Assembly: GCF_021172065.1 (NCBI RefSeq)
Contig: NZ_CP087880.1
Coordinates: 1,712,583-1,776,582, forward strand
Source: Pseudocitrobacter corydidari
GTDB lineage: Bacteria; Pseudomonadota; Gammaproteobacteria; Enterobacterales; Enterobacteriaceae
Length of the DNA stretch: 64,000 nt
Direction of reading: 5' to 3'
The notes beneath the pieces are model-generated. The model was not told where the DNA came from. It did no database searches and worked only from the letters and a program-made list of their open reading frames with translations. The stretch's first letter is position 1, and each line of letters begins with the position of its first letter. This document shows, one piece after another, positions 1-7,486 of this stretch. The position numbers were made by a program, and so were the translations under genes.

Positions 1-286
1 CATTGATGCCCCATTCATCGCGATTACGCGGACGAAAATCGCTCAAATTGCCGCACAGGTTATTACTTTTTAGCTGTTGATAACGCACCCCCGCGGCATC
101 GGCAATTAATTCATTATCATTAAAGATGGCCAGCATATTGCTTTCCAGCGCATTAATGCCGTCATTGACCTGAGTAATGGCACGTTGATACATAAAAAAG
201 AGATACAGGAAAATTAACAGGCCAGTGATCCCTGCTGCCACCAGCAACGCCTGCTTCTTTCGTAAACTGTCCTGAACACGTCTCAC
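1..286 (-). CDS. N-terminal fragment of a membrane-anchored sensor protein
   Basis: The window holds only the first 95 or so residues; the gene runs off the left edge. From a GTG start at 286 the product begins with a short basic segment (RRVQDSLRKKQ), then one strong transmembrane helix (about residues 14-32), then a polar, probably periplasmic stretch containing a single Cys. An in-frame stop lies at 314-316 and there is no ATG before the helix, so GTG at 286 is the best start, though its ribosome binding site is weak. One helix followed by an extracytoplasmic domain is the usual front end of GGDEF/EAL enzymes, histidine kinases and chemoreceptors. I cannot tell which from this part. Confidence 0.55.
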   Translation of the reverse strand, partial: MRRVQDSLRKKQALLVAAGITGLLIFLYLFFMYQRAITQVNDGINALESNMLAIFNDNELIADAAGVRYQQLKSNNLCGNLSDFRPRNRDEWGIN

Positions 287-578
287 ATGCGCACCATCAT
301 AAAAGTCATCCTTTTAAACGTAACACACTTTGTGTTTTTAGCTTGTTCAGAAAGAACCTATCAGAAAAATAGGCTATTCATACCTTAAATGTGTGGTTAT
401 TAACAAATTAATGTACAACTGACTAATTTATGTGCATGAGAATTAGGCGCAAAGACGCAGGGAGCCATGAGGAATACGGAGTAATCTTATCTACTAATGC
501 ATGGGCTTTTATAACAATCGTCTCAGCTGAATCGCATAGACTATTTATGGCGACAGCGTGTTACAGGAGACACTTATA

Positions 579-692
579 ATGAAAAAATTGCTCGCACTCT
601 CTTTATTAATTGTATTGAGCAGCACACTCAGCGGATGCATCATCGATCATGACCATCACCGTGGCGGTCATCACCACTCGCATCATCGTTGA
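579..692 (+). CDS. Small His-rich lipoprotein, 37 residues
   Basis: A short gene with a clear ribosome binding site (AGGAGA, 9 bases before ATG). The product has a complete lipoprotein signal: Lys-Lys, a hydrophobic core and a lipobox LSGC with the acylated Cys at residue 20. The mature part is about 18 residues, of which 8 are His, arranged as DHDHH, HHH and HH. This composition suggests binding of Zn, Ni or Cu at the envelope, but that is inferred from composition only. Residue +2 after Cys is Ile, not Asp, so outer membrane sorting by Lol is expected. It has its own terminator hairpin at 706-726. I do not recognise a named family. Confidence 0.72.
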   Translation: MKKLLALSLLIVLSSTLSGCIIDHDHHRGGHHHSHHR

Positions 693-705
693 CAGAGGGA
701 AAATT

Positions 706-726
706 CAGGCGAGCCATGCTCGCCTG
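706..726. terminator. Bidirectional terminator hairpin
   Basis: A perfect 9-bp stem (CAGGCGAGC / GCTCGCCTG, loop CAT) is flanked by an A/T tract on each side. It lies between the His-rich lipoprotein gene and the convergent small membrane protein gene, so it can serve both. Confidence 0.75.
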
Positions 727-732
727 ATAAAA

Positions 733-996
733 TTAGCTGTGGCTCTCTTTGGGACCCAGGAAAATAAAACCGAATGGAATCGACCCCAGCACGGTGAAAA
801 TGCAGCTGTAGACCATGACCATCGCACCCTGCAAAAAGAACATGCCCGTTGTCCACTCCGAATAAGGCAGGTTGTACTCACGTACTACGCCGCCAAACGT
901 TGCCCGCCCCACGACAAACAACGCAATCACAAATATTGTGCAGGCACACAGCAGAAATTTTTTGCCGTTCCTTGTCCGCAATTTTTCCAGCACCAT
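733..996 (-). CDS. Small inner membrane protein with two transmembrane helices
   Basis: An 87-residue product with a basic N-terminus (RTRNGKK), a first hydrophobic helix (FLLCACTIFVIALFVV) and a second near the C-terminus (MVYSCIFTVLGSIPFGFIFL), separated by about 25 polar residues. I chose ATG at 996 because GGGGAG lies 8 bases upstream; a TTG six bases earlier is too close to it. I do not recognise the family with certainty. Two-helix proteins of this size in enterobacteria include division-associated proteins such as DrpB, but this is only a thought. It is convergent with the lipoprotein gene and divergent from yeaR. Confidence 0.6.
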   Translation of the reverse strand: MVLEKLRTRNGKKFLLCACTIFVIALFVVGRATFGGVVREYNLPYSEWTTGMFFLQGAMVMVYSCIFTVLGSIPFGFIFLGPKESHS

Positions 997-1088
997 ACTC
1001 AACGCTCCCCTTCATGGCGATATATTACGCTGTAGTTGTAACATTTATGTGCCAATAAATGAATGTTTTTGTGAATCCATAGTGATCT

Positions 1089-1121
1089 ACCCCTTTTAAA
1101 GTAGTATTTAAAATGCACTTT
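1089..1121 (+). promoter_or_regulatory. NsrR-like operator and NarL-type heptamer before yeaR
   Basis: At 1098-1121 an imperfect palindrome, AAAGTaGTATTT followed by AAAATGCACTTT, resembles the NsrR (nitric oxide sensor) consensus of two AAGATGCATTT-type halves. Just upstream, TACCCCT at 1089-1095 fits the NarL/NarP heptamer TACYYMT. In E. coli the yeaR-yoaG operon is known to be activated by nitrate through NarL/NarP and derepressed by NO through NsrR, so this arrangement fits the downstream genes. Confidence 0.62.
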
Positions 1122-1180
1122 TTGATAAATTTCGACCGCCACTTCGTGCTCTAATAACCCGTAACAAAACAGGGGGAAAC

Positions 1181-1507
1181 ATGTTACGGATTCCGCAAAG
1201 TTGTGTTCATACGCGTTCCACGCCGTTCTGGAACAAAGAGACGGCACCCGCCGGTATTTTCCAGCGTCATCTCGATAAAGGTACGCGCCAGGGGGTCTAC
1301 CCTCGCCTGTCGGTGCATAAAGGGGCGGTGAAATACCTGGGCTATGCTGATGAGACGTTCGAACAGCCTGAAGCCGAGTTACTGATCGAAGCGGGTCACT
1401 TTGGCGTGTTCCCTCCTGAGAAATGGCATCTGATAGAACTGATGACCGAAGATACTGTTTTTCAAATTGATTTTTTCGTGGAAGCTGATGTTTTGAGATC
1501 CCTTTAA
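1181..1507 (+). CDS. yeaR: YeaR-like DUF1971 small cupin, copy 1
   Basis: The 108-residue protein starts MLRIPQSCVHTRSTPFWNK and matches E. coli YeaR (about 119 residues) through most of its length, including GIFQRHLDKGTR, VYPRLSV and FPPEKWH. The family (DUF1971, related to the TehB N-terminal domain) has a small beta-barrel cupin-like fold. Its exact reaction is not known; YeaR is linked to nitrate, nitric oxide and tellurite responses. This copy ends about 10 residues earlier than the E. coli protein. It is the first gene after the NsrR/NarL-type site and is followed 31 bases later by a second copy, then yoaG, so one transcript is likely. Confidence 0.85.
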   Translation: MLRIPQSCVHTRSTPFWNKETAPAGIFQRHLDKGTRQGVYPRLSVHKGAVKYLGYADETFEQPEAELLIEAGHFGVFPPEKWHLIELMTEDTVFQIDFFVEADVLRSL

Positions 1508-1538
1508 GCTCACAAGGCGACTAAGTAAGGAGCCAATT

Positions 1539-1892
1539 ATGCTGCGTATTCCTGAAAATTTTATTCATTCCCGTTCAACACCGTTCTGGAATAAAGACAC
1601 CGCGCCAAAAGCGCTGTTCACTCACCACAACACCAAAGCACATGTTTATGGCCGCCTGTCGGTGATGCAGGGCGCGGTGCGCTACTTTGGTTTTCCTGAC
1701 GCCGAGGCCACTGAGCCTGACGTCGACATTGTCATCGAAGCCGGGTCATTCGGCATTTCGCCGCCGCAAAAATGGCACCGAATCGAGCTTCTGACTGACG
1801 ATACCTATTTCAATATCGACTTCTTTGCCGACCCGGATGTCAAACTTGAAGGCGCAGGCCTGGGCAAAGTGGTCAATTCGCATAAGGAGTAA
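1539..1892 (+). CDS. YeaR-like DUF1971 small cupin, copy 2
   Basis: A 117-residue paralog of the preceding gene, beginning MLRIPENFIHSRSTPFWNKD. The shared core is HSRSTPFWNK, GRLSV, a Gly-Ala-Val patch and SPPQKWHRIELLTDD. The ribosome binding site is strong (AAGGAG). Copy 2 lacks the HLDKGTR stretch of copy 1 and has HHNTKAHV instead, but its C-terminus (TYFNIDFF, then EGAGLGKV) is the more YeaR-like of the two. The copies differ clearly in sequence, so this is an old duplication or two acquired paralogs. It lies between copy 1 and yoaG in the same operon. Confidence 0.82.
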   Translation: MLRIPENFIHSRSTPFWNKDTAPKALFTHHNTKAHVYGRLSVMQGAVRYFGFPDAEATEPDVDIVIEAGSFGISPPQKWHRIELLTDDTYFNIDFFADPDVKLEGAGLGKVVNSHKE

Positions 1893-1897
1893 ACATC

Positions 1898-2080
1898 ATG
1901 GGTAAAGCAACCTATACGGTGACCGTCACGAACAACAGCAACGGCATTTCGGTGGATTATGAAACCGATAAACCGATGGAATTGCTGATACCTGATGTTG
2001 CTGCCGATGTGGTGAAAGATCTGATCAATACCGTGCGTGCGTACGATACCGAGAATGAACACGAAGTGTGTGGCTGGTAA
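1898..2080 (+). CDS. yoaG: YoaG family small protein
   Basis: The 60-residue product (start MGKATYTVTVTNNSNG, end TENEHEVCGW) agrees with E. coli YoaG nearly throughout. YoaG is a small alpha/beta protein of unknown molecular function that is encoded with yeaR and induced by nitrate and nitrite. An AAGGAGT ribosome binding site lies about 7 bases before the ATG and overlaps the end of the second yeaR copy, which indicates coupled translation. A strong terminator follows at 2099-2128. Confidence 0.9.
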   Translation: MGKATYTVTVTNNSNGISVDYETDKPMELLIPDVAADVVKDLINTVRAYDTENEHEVCGW

Positions 2081-2098
2081 CGTATCCGGCGGGAGAGA

Positions 2099-2128
2099 AA
2101 ACGGGAGCCAATGGGCTCCCGTTTTTTA
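2099..2128. terminator. Terminator after yoaG, shared with the convergent yncE-like gene
   Basis: A 9-bp stem (ACGGGAGCC / GGCTCCCGT) is followed by TTTTTT on the plus strand and preceded by AAAA, so it works in both directions. It ends the yeaR-yoaG transcript, and the convergent yncE-like gene stops right beside it at 2129. Confidence 0.85.
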
Positions 2129-3220
2129 TTACTTCAGGGCAATCCGCGCCACGCTATCCGGGCCTTTGGTGGTGCTGTCATCGTTGAAGTCTTGCTTCAG
2201 CGTGACATACAGCGTCTGACCGTCCGGCGTCAGTAGCAGACTGTTCGGGCGGGCGTCAAATGACCAGCTTTTCTTCACCGCATAGGTGGTGGCATCCAGC
2301 TGCAACACTTTCTTCGATTCACGCTGGCTGATAAAGATCTCATTGCGTTTCGCGTCAAACTTAATGCCCAGCGCATCGCCTTCCAGACGTTTAATCACGC
2401 GTCCGGTGCGCTCATCAAACACCAACGTGGTTTTCGCCTTTGAGTCATCGGTCACGAACAGACGCCCCGTTTGTGGGTCTGTCGCCATATTCAGGAACAG
2501 GTAGCTTTTGCCATCCCCTGCGGTCAGGCGTTTTTCAATGCGGTAGTTTTTCGGGTTAATCACCAGAATTTCACCGCCGCCATTGGCCGCGTAAATACGA
2601 TCGGTGGTAGGCGAGTAGATAATCCCGGTTACCCATTTCCCGGCATTTTTGATGCGGGTTTTTAGGGTCATGGTTTTGGCATCCACCACCCAAATCAGGC
2701 CAGGGTCTGCCACGCCGCCGATAAACAGCAGCCCGTCGTGCCACAGGATTTCACGCGCGCCAACCGGGTCGCCATCCGGGCCTTTTTCGCTAAATTTCAC
2801 CCGTTGCAGAATCTTGCCGGTTTTGGCATCCACTTTCGATACGGCACCATCAAGGGAGTTGGTGGTGTAGAAGACGCTTCCGTCCGGCTCGCTCGCCATG
2901 CCAAAGTTTTTATAATCGGTATGCGTTTCACCGGTAGTGGCAAGGGTTGCCGGGTCCAGACGATAAAGCACGCCACCATTAATATCTTTAAAACCCTGCG
3001 CGCTGGCGACATAAAGCGCCTTTTCCGTCGGCGCGTAATTCATCTCATAGAGTCCATTCGCTAATACGCGCTGCGTGACGTCGCTGCTGGCGGCTGGCGG
3101 CTGCGTTTTTGATTCTACCGGCGGATTCTTCACCGCCGGAGACTGGCATGCCGAAAGCCCCAGCGCAGCAGCAATCGCAAAAGCCACCGTAACGTGACGG
3201 CGCGTAAGCACTAATTTCAT
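2129..3220 (-). CDS. YncE-like beta-propeller protein with a lipoprotein signal
   Basis: A 363-residue protein of repeated YVTN/NHL-type blades (RLDPATL, VDAKTGK, WVVDAKT, INPKNYR, TPDGQTLYVTLKQ), similar along its length to E. coli YncE, a seven-bladed periplasmic propeller. E. coli YncE is soluble; here the signal peptide ends in LSAC, a lipobox, followed by a Pro-rich tether, so this version should be membrane anchored. I chose ATG at 3220 because GGAG lies 6 bases upstream; the upstream ATG at 3232 overlaps that site. It is divergent from the TonB-dependent receptor across a region with two Fur-like boxes. A role in iron uptake at the envelope is inferred from this setting. Confidence 0.85.
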   Translation of the reverse strand: MKLVLTRRHVTVAFAIAAALGLSACQSPAVKNPPVESKTQPPAASSDVTQRVLANGLYEMNYAPTEKALYVASAQGFKDINGGVLYRLDPATLATTGETHTDYKNFGMASEPDGSVFYTTNSLDGAVSKVDAKTGKILQRVKFSEKGPDGDPVGAREILWHDGLLFIGGVADPGLIWVVDAKTMTLKTRIKNAGKWVTGIIYSPTTDRIYAANGGGEILVINPKNYRIEKRLTAGDGKSYLFLNMATDPQTGRLFVTDDSKAKTTLVFDERTGRVIKRLEGDALGIKFDAKRNEIFISQRESKKVLQLDATTYAVKKSWSFDARPNSLLLTPDGQTLYVTLKQDFNDDSTTKGPDSVARIALK

Positions 3221-3267
3221 TCTGTACTCCATTCAATGGATAAAGGTTCCCGTGACGGCAACCATTA

Positions 3268-3292
3268 GAGAATGAGAATCATACTTATTATC
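3268..3292 (-). promoter_or_regulatory. Fur box near the yncE-like gene
   Basis: The stretch GAGAATGAGAATCATACTT agrees with the 19-bp Fur consensus at about 14 positions and lies 48 bases upstream of the yncE-like start, in the right place to repress it when iron is plentiful. Confidence 0.7.
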
Positions 3293-3480
3293 ACCACTTT
3301 AGCAAACGTTACCGACTCTGCAGCCATAGCAACTCACCCACCCTTTGCCGCGATTAATCCCACCTCTCCACACACAACGCCCGCCGCGCGCCCGTTAGAG
3401 AAAAACCCTTACAACACTGTGATAATTAAAGAATTTACATTAACTTACAATTTAGATGAGATCATTTCTCAATTCGATAA

Positions 3481-3499
3481 GGCAAATGATTATCATTGC
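3481..3499 (+). promoter_or_regulatory. Fur box upstream of the FhuE-like receptor
   Basis: A nearly perfect palindrome (GGCAAATGATTATCATTGCC) matches the Fur consensus at about 14 of 19 positions. It lies about 70 bases before the receptor ATG. The divergent region 3221-3569 thus has one Fur box facing each gene; I see no small gene in it, only A/T-rich promoter-like sequence. Confidence 0.75.
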
Positions 3500-3569
3500 C
3501 ATTCGCTCATTGAGCGGTGGTCACAGTGGCAGATTTTTCGATAACAAACACAACATATGAGAACGTACA

Positions 3570-5756
3570 ATGGGTTGTTTTAACAGGGTTCCCCGTTCCG
3601 CACAGAGATCTTCAGCAAGGGCATCACGCTTTCTTTTTTCAAGCCTGGCGGCGATGATTCATCTCGCCCTCGCCTCTGGCTCAGCGGTCGCTGCGGAAAA
3701 TACCAATACGCAGGATGTCATGGTGGTCGATGGCGCGTCGTCGGATGTATCAGATAATACGCAGGGCCAGCACGACTACAGTGTGAAAACGACGCGTGCG
3801 GGCACCAAAATGCTGCTCACCCCCCGCGATGTGCCGCAGTCGGTCAGCGTCATCACCGAACAACGCATGCAGGATCAAAACCTGGAAACTGTCGGCGATG
3901 TGCTGGCGAATACCACGGGGATCTCCGCCAATATTTTTGACAGCGAACGTTCCAGCTATTTTTCTCGTGGTTTTTACATCAACAACTATACCTTTGATGA
4001 TATTCCAACCTCCGTCAGCGATGAGTGGAACTTTGGCGACGCGGGTGACGACACCGCCATTTATGATCGTATTGAAGTGGTTCGCGGCGCGACCGGGTTA
4101 ATGACCGGCGCAGGCAATCCGGCGGCCTCGGTCAACATGGTACGCAAACACGCTGACAGCCGTGAATTTACGGGCAACGTCGGCGCCACCTATGGCAGCT
4201 GGAACAAACAGCGCTATGTCGCCGATCTCTCTGCCCCGCTGAACGACACGGGCTCCGTGCGCGGCAGAATCATCGCCGGATATCAGGATCAGGACAGCTG
4301 GCTGGATCGTTATCATAAACGCAAAAAATTCTTCTACGGCGTCGTCGATGCTGACATCACCGACAACACGACCGTTTCGCTGGGCTATGATTATCAGCAA
4401 AGTACCACCCGCAATCCGACCTGGGGCGGGCTGCCAACCTGGTACAGTAACGGCGTAAAAACCCATTACGACCGCAGCACTAACCCCTCAGCAGACTGGG
4501 CGCACTACTATCTTGAATCACGCAAAGTTTTCGCCGACCTGACCCACGAATTTGATAATGGCTGGAGCCTGCGCATGAATGGTACGCATGCGGAAGCCTC
4601 GTTTGATTCGAAACTGCTCTACTCCTTCGGCTTTCCGGATCAGTCCACCGGGGAAGGCCTGTCGGGTTATGGCAGTCTCGATCGCGGCAAGCGGAGACTC
4701 GATTCCGTGGATACCTACACCACCGGGCCCTTCACGCTGCTGGGGCGTCAGCACGAGCTGGTGGCGGGCCTGAGCTACAGCCGACAGACCAACCGCTATT
4801 ACAGCGCCGGAGCGGATATTGATACGGCAGATATTGGCGTGTTTGATAACAACTGGAACGGCAGCCTCGCGGAACCCGCCTGGAGCGACTGGACGCTAAC
4901 ATCCGATGATATCGTGCGGCAAAAATCTGCTTACACGGCGGCGCGTTTCTCGCTGGCTGACCCGCTCTCTTTAATTGTGGGCGCGCGCTACACCCAATGG
5001 AGCACTCACGGCTCCAGTGGGGATATGAGTAAAAACAACATTACGCCGTATGCCGGGCTGGTGTATGACATCAATGACATCTGGTCGGCGTATGCCAGTT
5101 ATACCTCCATCTTCCAGCCGCAGACCTACCGCGACCAGAAAGGCAGTTACCTCTCGCCGGTCACTGGAAAAAGTTACGAAACGGGCCTGAAATCCGCCTG
5201 GCTGGACGGTCGGTTAACCGCGACGGTTGCCGTGTTCCGCATTGAGCAGGATAACGTAGGCCAGGCCGATGGCGATAATCACGTCAACGGCAGCAGCGAG
5301 CAGGCCTATTATGCGGCAAAAGGCGCAGTCAGTAAGGGCGCGGAGTTTGAGCTGAACGGTGCGGTGACCGATAACCTGCAAATGACCTTTGGCGCCACGC
5401 GCTACGTCGCACGCGATTCCACAGGGCGCTTCAACAGCAATATGCCTCAGACGCAGTTTAAGCTCTTTAGCCGTTACCAGTTACCGATGCTGCGCGACCT
5501 TACCGTCGGCGGCGGCCTCACCTGGCAGAATCGAACATATCAGGATGCCAGTGGACCGGATGGCGAAACCACCCGCGTCCATCAGGGCAGTTATCCACTG
5601 GCGAATCTGTTTGCCCGCTACCAGGTCACGAAACAACTGGCGGTGCAGGCGAATATCGAAAACCTCTTCGACCGCGAATACTACTCCTGGGCCAGTGATT
5701 ACGTGGTATATGGCGAACCGCGTAACTATTCGGTGAACGTCTCCTGGGCATTCTGA
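3570..5756 (+). CDS. TonB-dependent siderophore receptor, FhuE-like
   Basis: A 728-residue outer membrane receptor. A long signal peptide ends near AVAAEN, followed by a TonB-box-like DVMVVDG, a plug domain (DVPQSVSVITEQRM, GLMTGAGNPAASVNMVRKHA) and a 22-strand barrel ending in the aromatic NVSWAF. Stretches such as REFTGNV, GSWNKQRYVADL, QDSWLDRY and SIFQPQTYRDQKG closely follow E. coli FhuE, the coprogen/rhodotorulate receptor, so a ferric hydroxamate is the likely substrate. E. coli fhuE lies beside ptsG; no fhuE is present there in this window. It has its own Fur box and a terminator at 5764-5790. Confidence 0.88.
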   Translation: MGCFNRVPRSAQRSSARASRFLFSSLAAMIHLALASGSAVAAENTNTQDVMVVDGASSDVSDNTQGQHDYSVKTTRAGTKMLLTPRDVPQSVSVITEQRMQDQNLETVGDVLANTTGISANIFDSERSSYFSRGFYINNYTFDDIPTSVSDEWNFGDAGDDTAIYDRIEVVRGATGLMTGAGNPAASVNMVRKHADSREFTGNVGATYGSWNKQRYVADLSAPLNDTGSVRGRIIAGYQDQDSWLDRYHKRKKFFYGVVDADITDNTTVSLGYDYQQSTTRNPTWGGLPTWYSNGVKTHYDRSTNPSADWAHYYLESRKVFADLTHEFDNGWSLRMNGTHAEASFDSKLLYSFGFPDQSTGEGLSGYGSLDRGKRRLDSVDTYTTGPFTLLGRQHELVAGLSYSRQTNRYYSAGADIDTADIGVFDNNWNGSLAEPAWSDWTLTSDDIVRQKSAYTAARFSLADPLSLIVGARYTQWSTHGSSGDMSKNNITPYAGLVYDINDIWSAYASYTSIFQPQTYRDQKGSYLSPVTGKSYETGLKSAWLDGRLTATVAVFRIEQDNVGQADGDNHVNGSSEQAYYAAKGAVSKGAEFELNGAVTDNLQMTFGATRYVARDSTGRFNSNMPQTQFKLFSRYQLPMLRDLTVGGGLTWQNRTYQDASGPDGETTRVHQGSYPLANLFARYQVTKQLAVQANIENLFDREYYSWASDYVVYGEPRNYSVNVSWAF

Positions 5757-5763
5757 CCGACAC

Positions 5764-5790
5764 ACGCAGAGGATTATCCTCTGCGTTTTT
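5764..5790 (+). terminator. Terminator after the FhuE-like receptor
   Basis: A 9-bp stem (ACGCAGAGG / CCTCTGCGT) is followed by a run of T, directly after the receptor stop codon. The downstream MFS gene therefore probably has its own promoter in the 70 bases that follow. Confidence 0.85.
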
Positions 5791-5862
5791 CCCCTCCGCT
5801 TTCAGACTGATTAACCCCGCCCTGACTGGATCTTACCGCGATATTATTCCAGGCTTGAAACC

Positions 5863-7026
5863 ATGAAAAATTCAACCGCACTGGGTATCACCGGCTTTTC
5901 GCTTATCGCAGTAACCTACGGGATGGCGAGATTTTCCTGGGGGTTGATGATGCCGGAAGTGGCGAAAGAGGTGTCGTTTAGCCCACAAATTGCCGGCATT
6001 ATCGCGGCCTGCAGCTATCTGGCTTACTGCCTGGCGATCGTCTTCACTCCCCTGCTGGTTTCCCGCTTTGGCCCACGCATGCCGGCAATGACTGCCGCAC
6101 TGGCAGCTGCCGCCGGGCTTATTCTGCTGGCGCTGACACATTCCCCGCTTGTGCTCGCCGTCGGGCTTTTCATCGCAGGCGCCAGCGCAGGGTTATCTTC
6201 TCCAGCGCTTGCAGAGGCCGTTTCACAGCGAATCTCCACGCACAACCAGCCGCAGGTGAATACCGCCATTAATGCGGGTACCGGCGCGGGAATTATTGTC
6301 AGCGTTCCGGTATTACTGGTCATGCCCGGCGGCTGGCGAATGGCGTGTATAACTTTTGCCGCGCTGGCAATATTCTGCCTGTTGCTGATTTATCGCCATA
6401 TTCCCCGCGAAACGCGAGCAAAGAAGGCGCAAAATCCCTTTGCCCTGCGTGAATTGTTTTCGCCAGCGATGCTACGCTTAGCCTTTATCGCTCTGATAAG
6501 CGGCGCGGCCAGCGCGGCCTGGTGGAGTTTTGGCCCGGATATACTCGCCCATCATCTTGCAGTGAATGCGCGGCTTCGCAGCCTGCTATGGCTGATAAGC
6601 GGAGCGGCGGGCATTCTAGCGGTATTCACCGGGTTACTGGCTCGCTACCTGGCCTGGACGCAGATTTATCGTTTATCTCAGCTGTGCATGGCGCTGCCAT
6701 TGCTGCTGATGGCTTTTTTGCAAAGTTACTCCGGGTGGCTGATCCCTGCAGTGGCGATGTGTGGTGCCGGGTATGTCACGCTTTCCGGTGTGTTGCTGGT
6801 GTATGCCGCCGATGTCCTTCGTCAGGCTCCGGCAACTGGGGTTTGCGTCGCATTCTTTATGCTGGCCGCGGGTCAGGTGGTGGGGTCTGCATTGTTTGGG
6901 CAGATTTATGCGGGGTATGGTGCGGTTATAACTTTAATTGTGTTTGCGGGGATGTCGTGTGCCATGTTACTTATAACGCCCTCTTCCCGCAGGCAAGTCA
7001 GTAGCGAGCACAGGACTACGTCATAA
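5863..7026 (+). CDS. MFS transporter, YbfB type
   Basis: A 387-residue integral membrane protein with about 12 hydrophobic helices, an MFS layout (loop 2-3 motif SRFGPRMPA) and a charged central loop (RHIPRETRAKKAQ). The opening FSLIAVTYGMARFSWGLMMPE is typical of the YbfB/YjiJ group of MFS carriers, whose substrates are mostly unknown. It follows the FhuE-like receptor in the same direction. Import or export of a siderophore or its breakdown product would be a reasonable guess, but a terminator separates the two genes and I see no Fur box before this one. Confidence 0.8.
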   Translation: MKNSTALGITGFSLIAVTYGMARFSWGLMMPEVAKEVSFSPQIAGIIAACSYLAYCLAIVFTPLLVSRFGPRMPAMTAALAAAAGLILLALTHSPLVLAVGLFIAGASAGLSSPALAEAVSQRISTHNQPQVNTAINAGTGAGIIVSVPVLLVMPGGWRMACITFAALAIFCLLLIYRHIPRETRAKKAQNPFALRELFSPAMLRLAFIALISGAASAAWWSFGPDILAHHLAVNARLRSLLWLISGAAGILAVFTGLLARYLAWTQIYRLSQLCMALPLLLMAFLQSYSGWLIPAVAMCGAGYVTLSGVLLVYAADVLRQAPATGVCVAFFMLAAGQVVGSALFGQIYAGYGAVITLIVFAGMSCAMLLITPSSRRQVSSEHRTTS

Positions 7027-7075
7027 TTTCGTCTGGCTGGCCCCTCAAATTACGCAGGGCAATAATGATTGTCAG

Positions 7076-7097
7076 GCGCGAGTCTGATAGACTGCGC
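7076..7097. repeat. Inverted repeat before gtrA
   Basis: GCGC, bulged G, AGTCT, loop GAT, AGACT, GCGC form a 9-bp stem with one bulge, between the MFS stop and gtrA. No T-run follows, so it may be an operator, an RNA structure in the gtr leader or a weak terminator. No GATC sites lie in this promoter region. Confidence 0.45.
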
Positions 7098-7123
7098 AGA
7101 ATTTCAACCTGTTGATTTTGGTA

Positions 7124-7486
7124 ATGTTAAAATTATTCACAAAGTATGCATCAATTGGCGTACTTAATACTGCCTTGCATTGGATCATTTTCTCTATCTG
7201 TGTCTATGGCTTCCACACAAGCCAGGCGCTGGCTAATGTGGCCGGTTTTGCTGTGGCTGTCAGTTTTAGTTTTTTTGCTAACGCACGATTTACATTCAAA
7301 TCCACCACATCGACCACGCGTTATTTGCTGTATGTCGGCTTTATGGGCGCACTGAGCGGTATTGTGGGCTGGATAGCCGATGAGTGCGCAATGGCACCGA
7401 TTATTACGCTTGTAGTCTTCTCTGCGATCAGCCTGATTTGCGGATTTTTTTATTCTCGGTTCATTGTATTCAGGAATGCGAAATGA
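7124..7486 (+). CDS. gtrA: GtrA family flippase for O-antigen glucosylation
   Basis: A 120-residue protein with four hydrophobic helices, of the GtrA family. GtrA is thought to flip undecaprenyl-phosphate-linked sugar to the periplasmic side of the inner membrane. I chose ATG at 7124 ([16 protein letters not shown]) because phage P22 and Shigella phage GtrA begin this way and are also 120 residues; a TTG at 7112 is in frame but less likely. Its stop overlaps the gtrB start (ATGA at 7483-7486). The stretch FANARFTF is conserved in the family. Confidence 0.88.
   Translation: MLKLFTKYASIGVLNTALHWIIFSICVYGFHTSQALANVAGFAVAVSFSFFANARFTFKSTTSTTRYLLYVGFMGALSGIVGWIADECAMAPIITLVVFSAISLICGFFYSRFIVFRNAK

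Noticed and set aside
649..1035. 128-codon plus-strand frame overlapping the His-rich lipoprotein end
   Set aside because: It starts inside the lipoprotein gene, crosses the terminator hairpin and is antisense to the two-helix membrane protein.
999..1247. 82-codon minus-strand frame over the yeaR promoter
   Set aside because: It covers the NsrR/NarL-type sites and the yeaR start, and lacks a ribosome binding site.
3272..3544. 90-codon frame in the Fur-controlled divergent region
   Set aside because: It overlaps both Fur boxes and has no ribosome binding site; the product is of no recognisable type.
7027..7123. Second copy of the icd 3' end as a phage attachment duplicate
   Set aside because: I compared the sequence to the left of the gtr operon with the last bases of icd and saw no repeat, so an att duplication is not supported.
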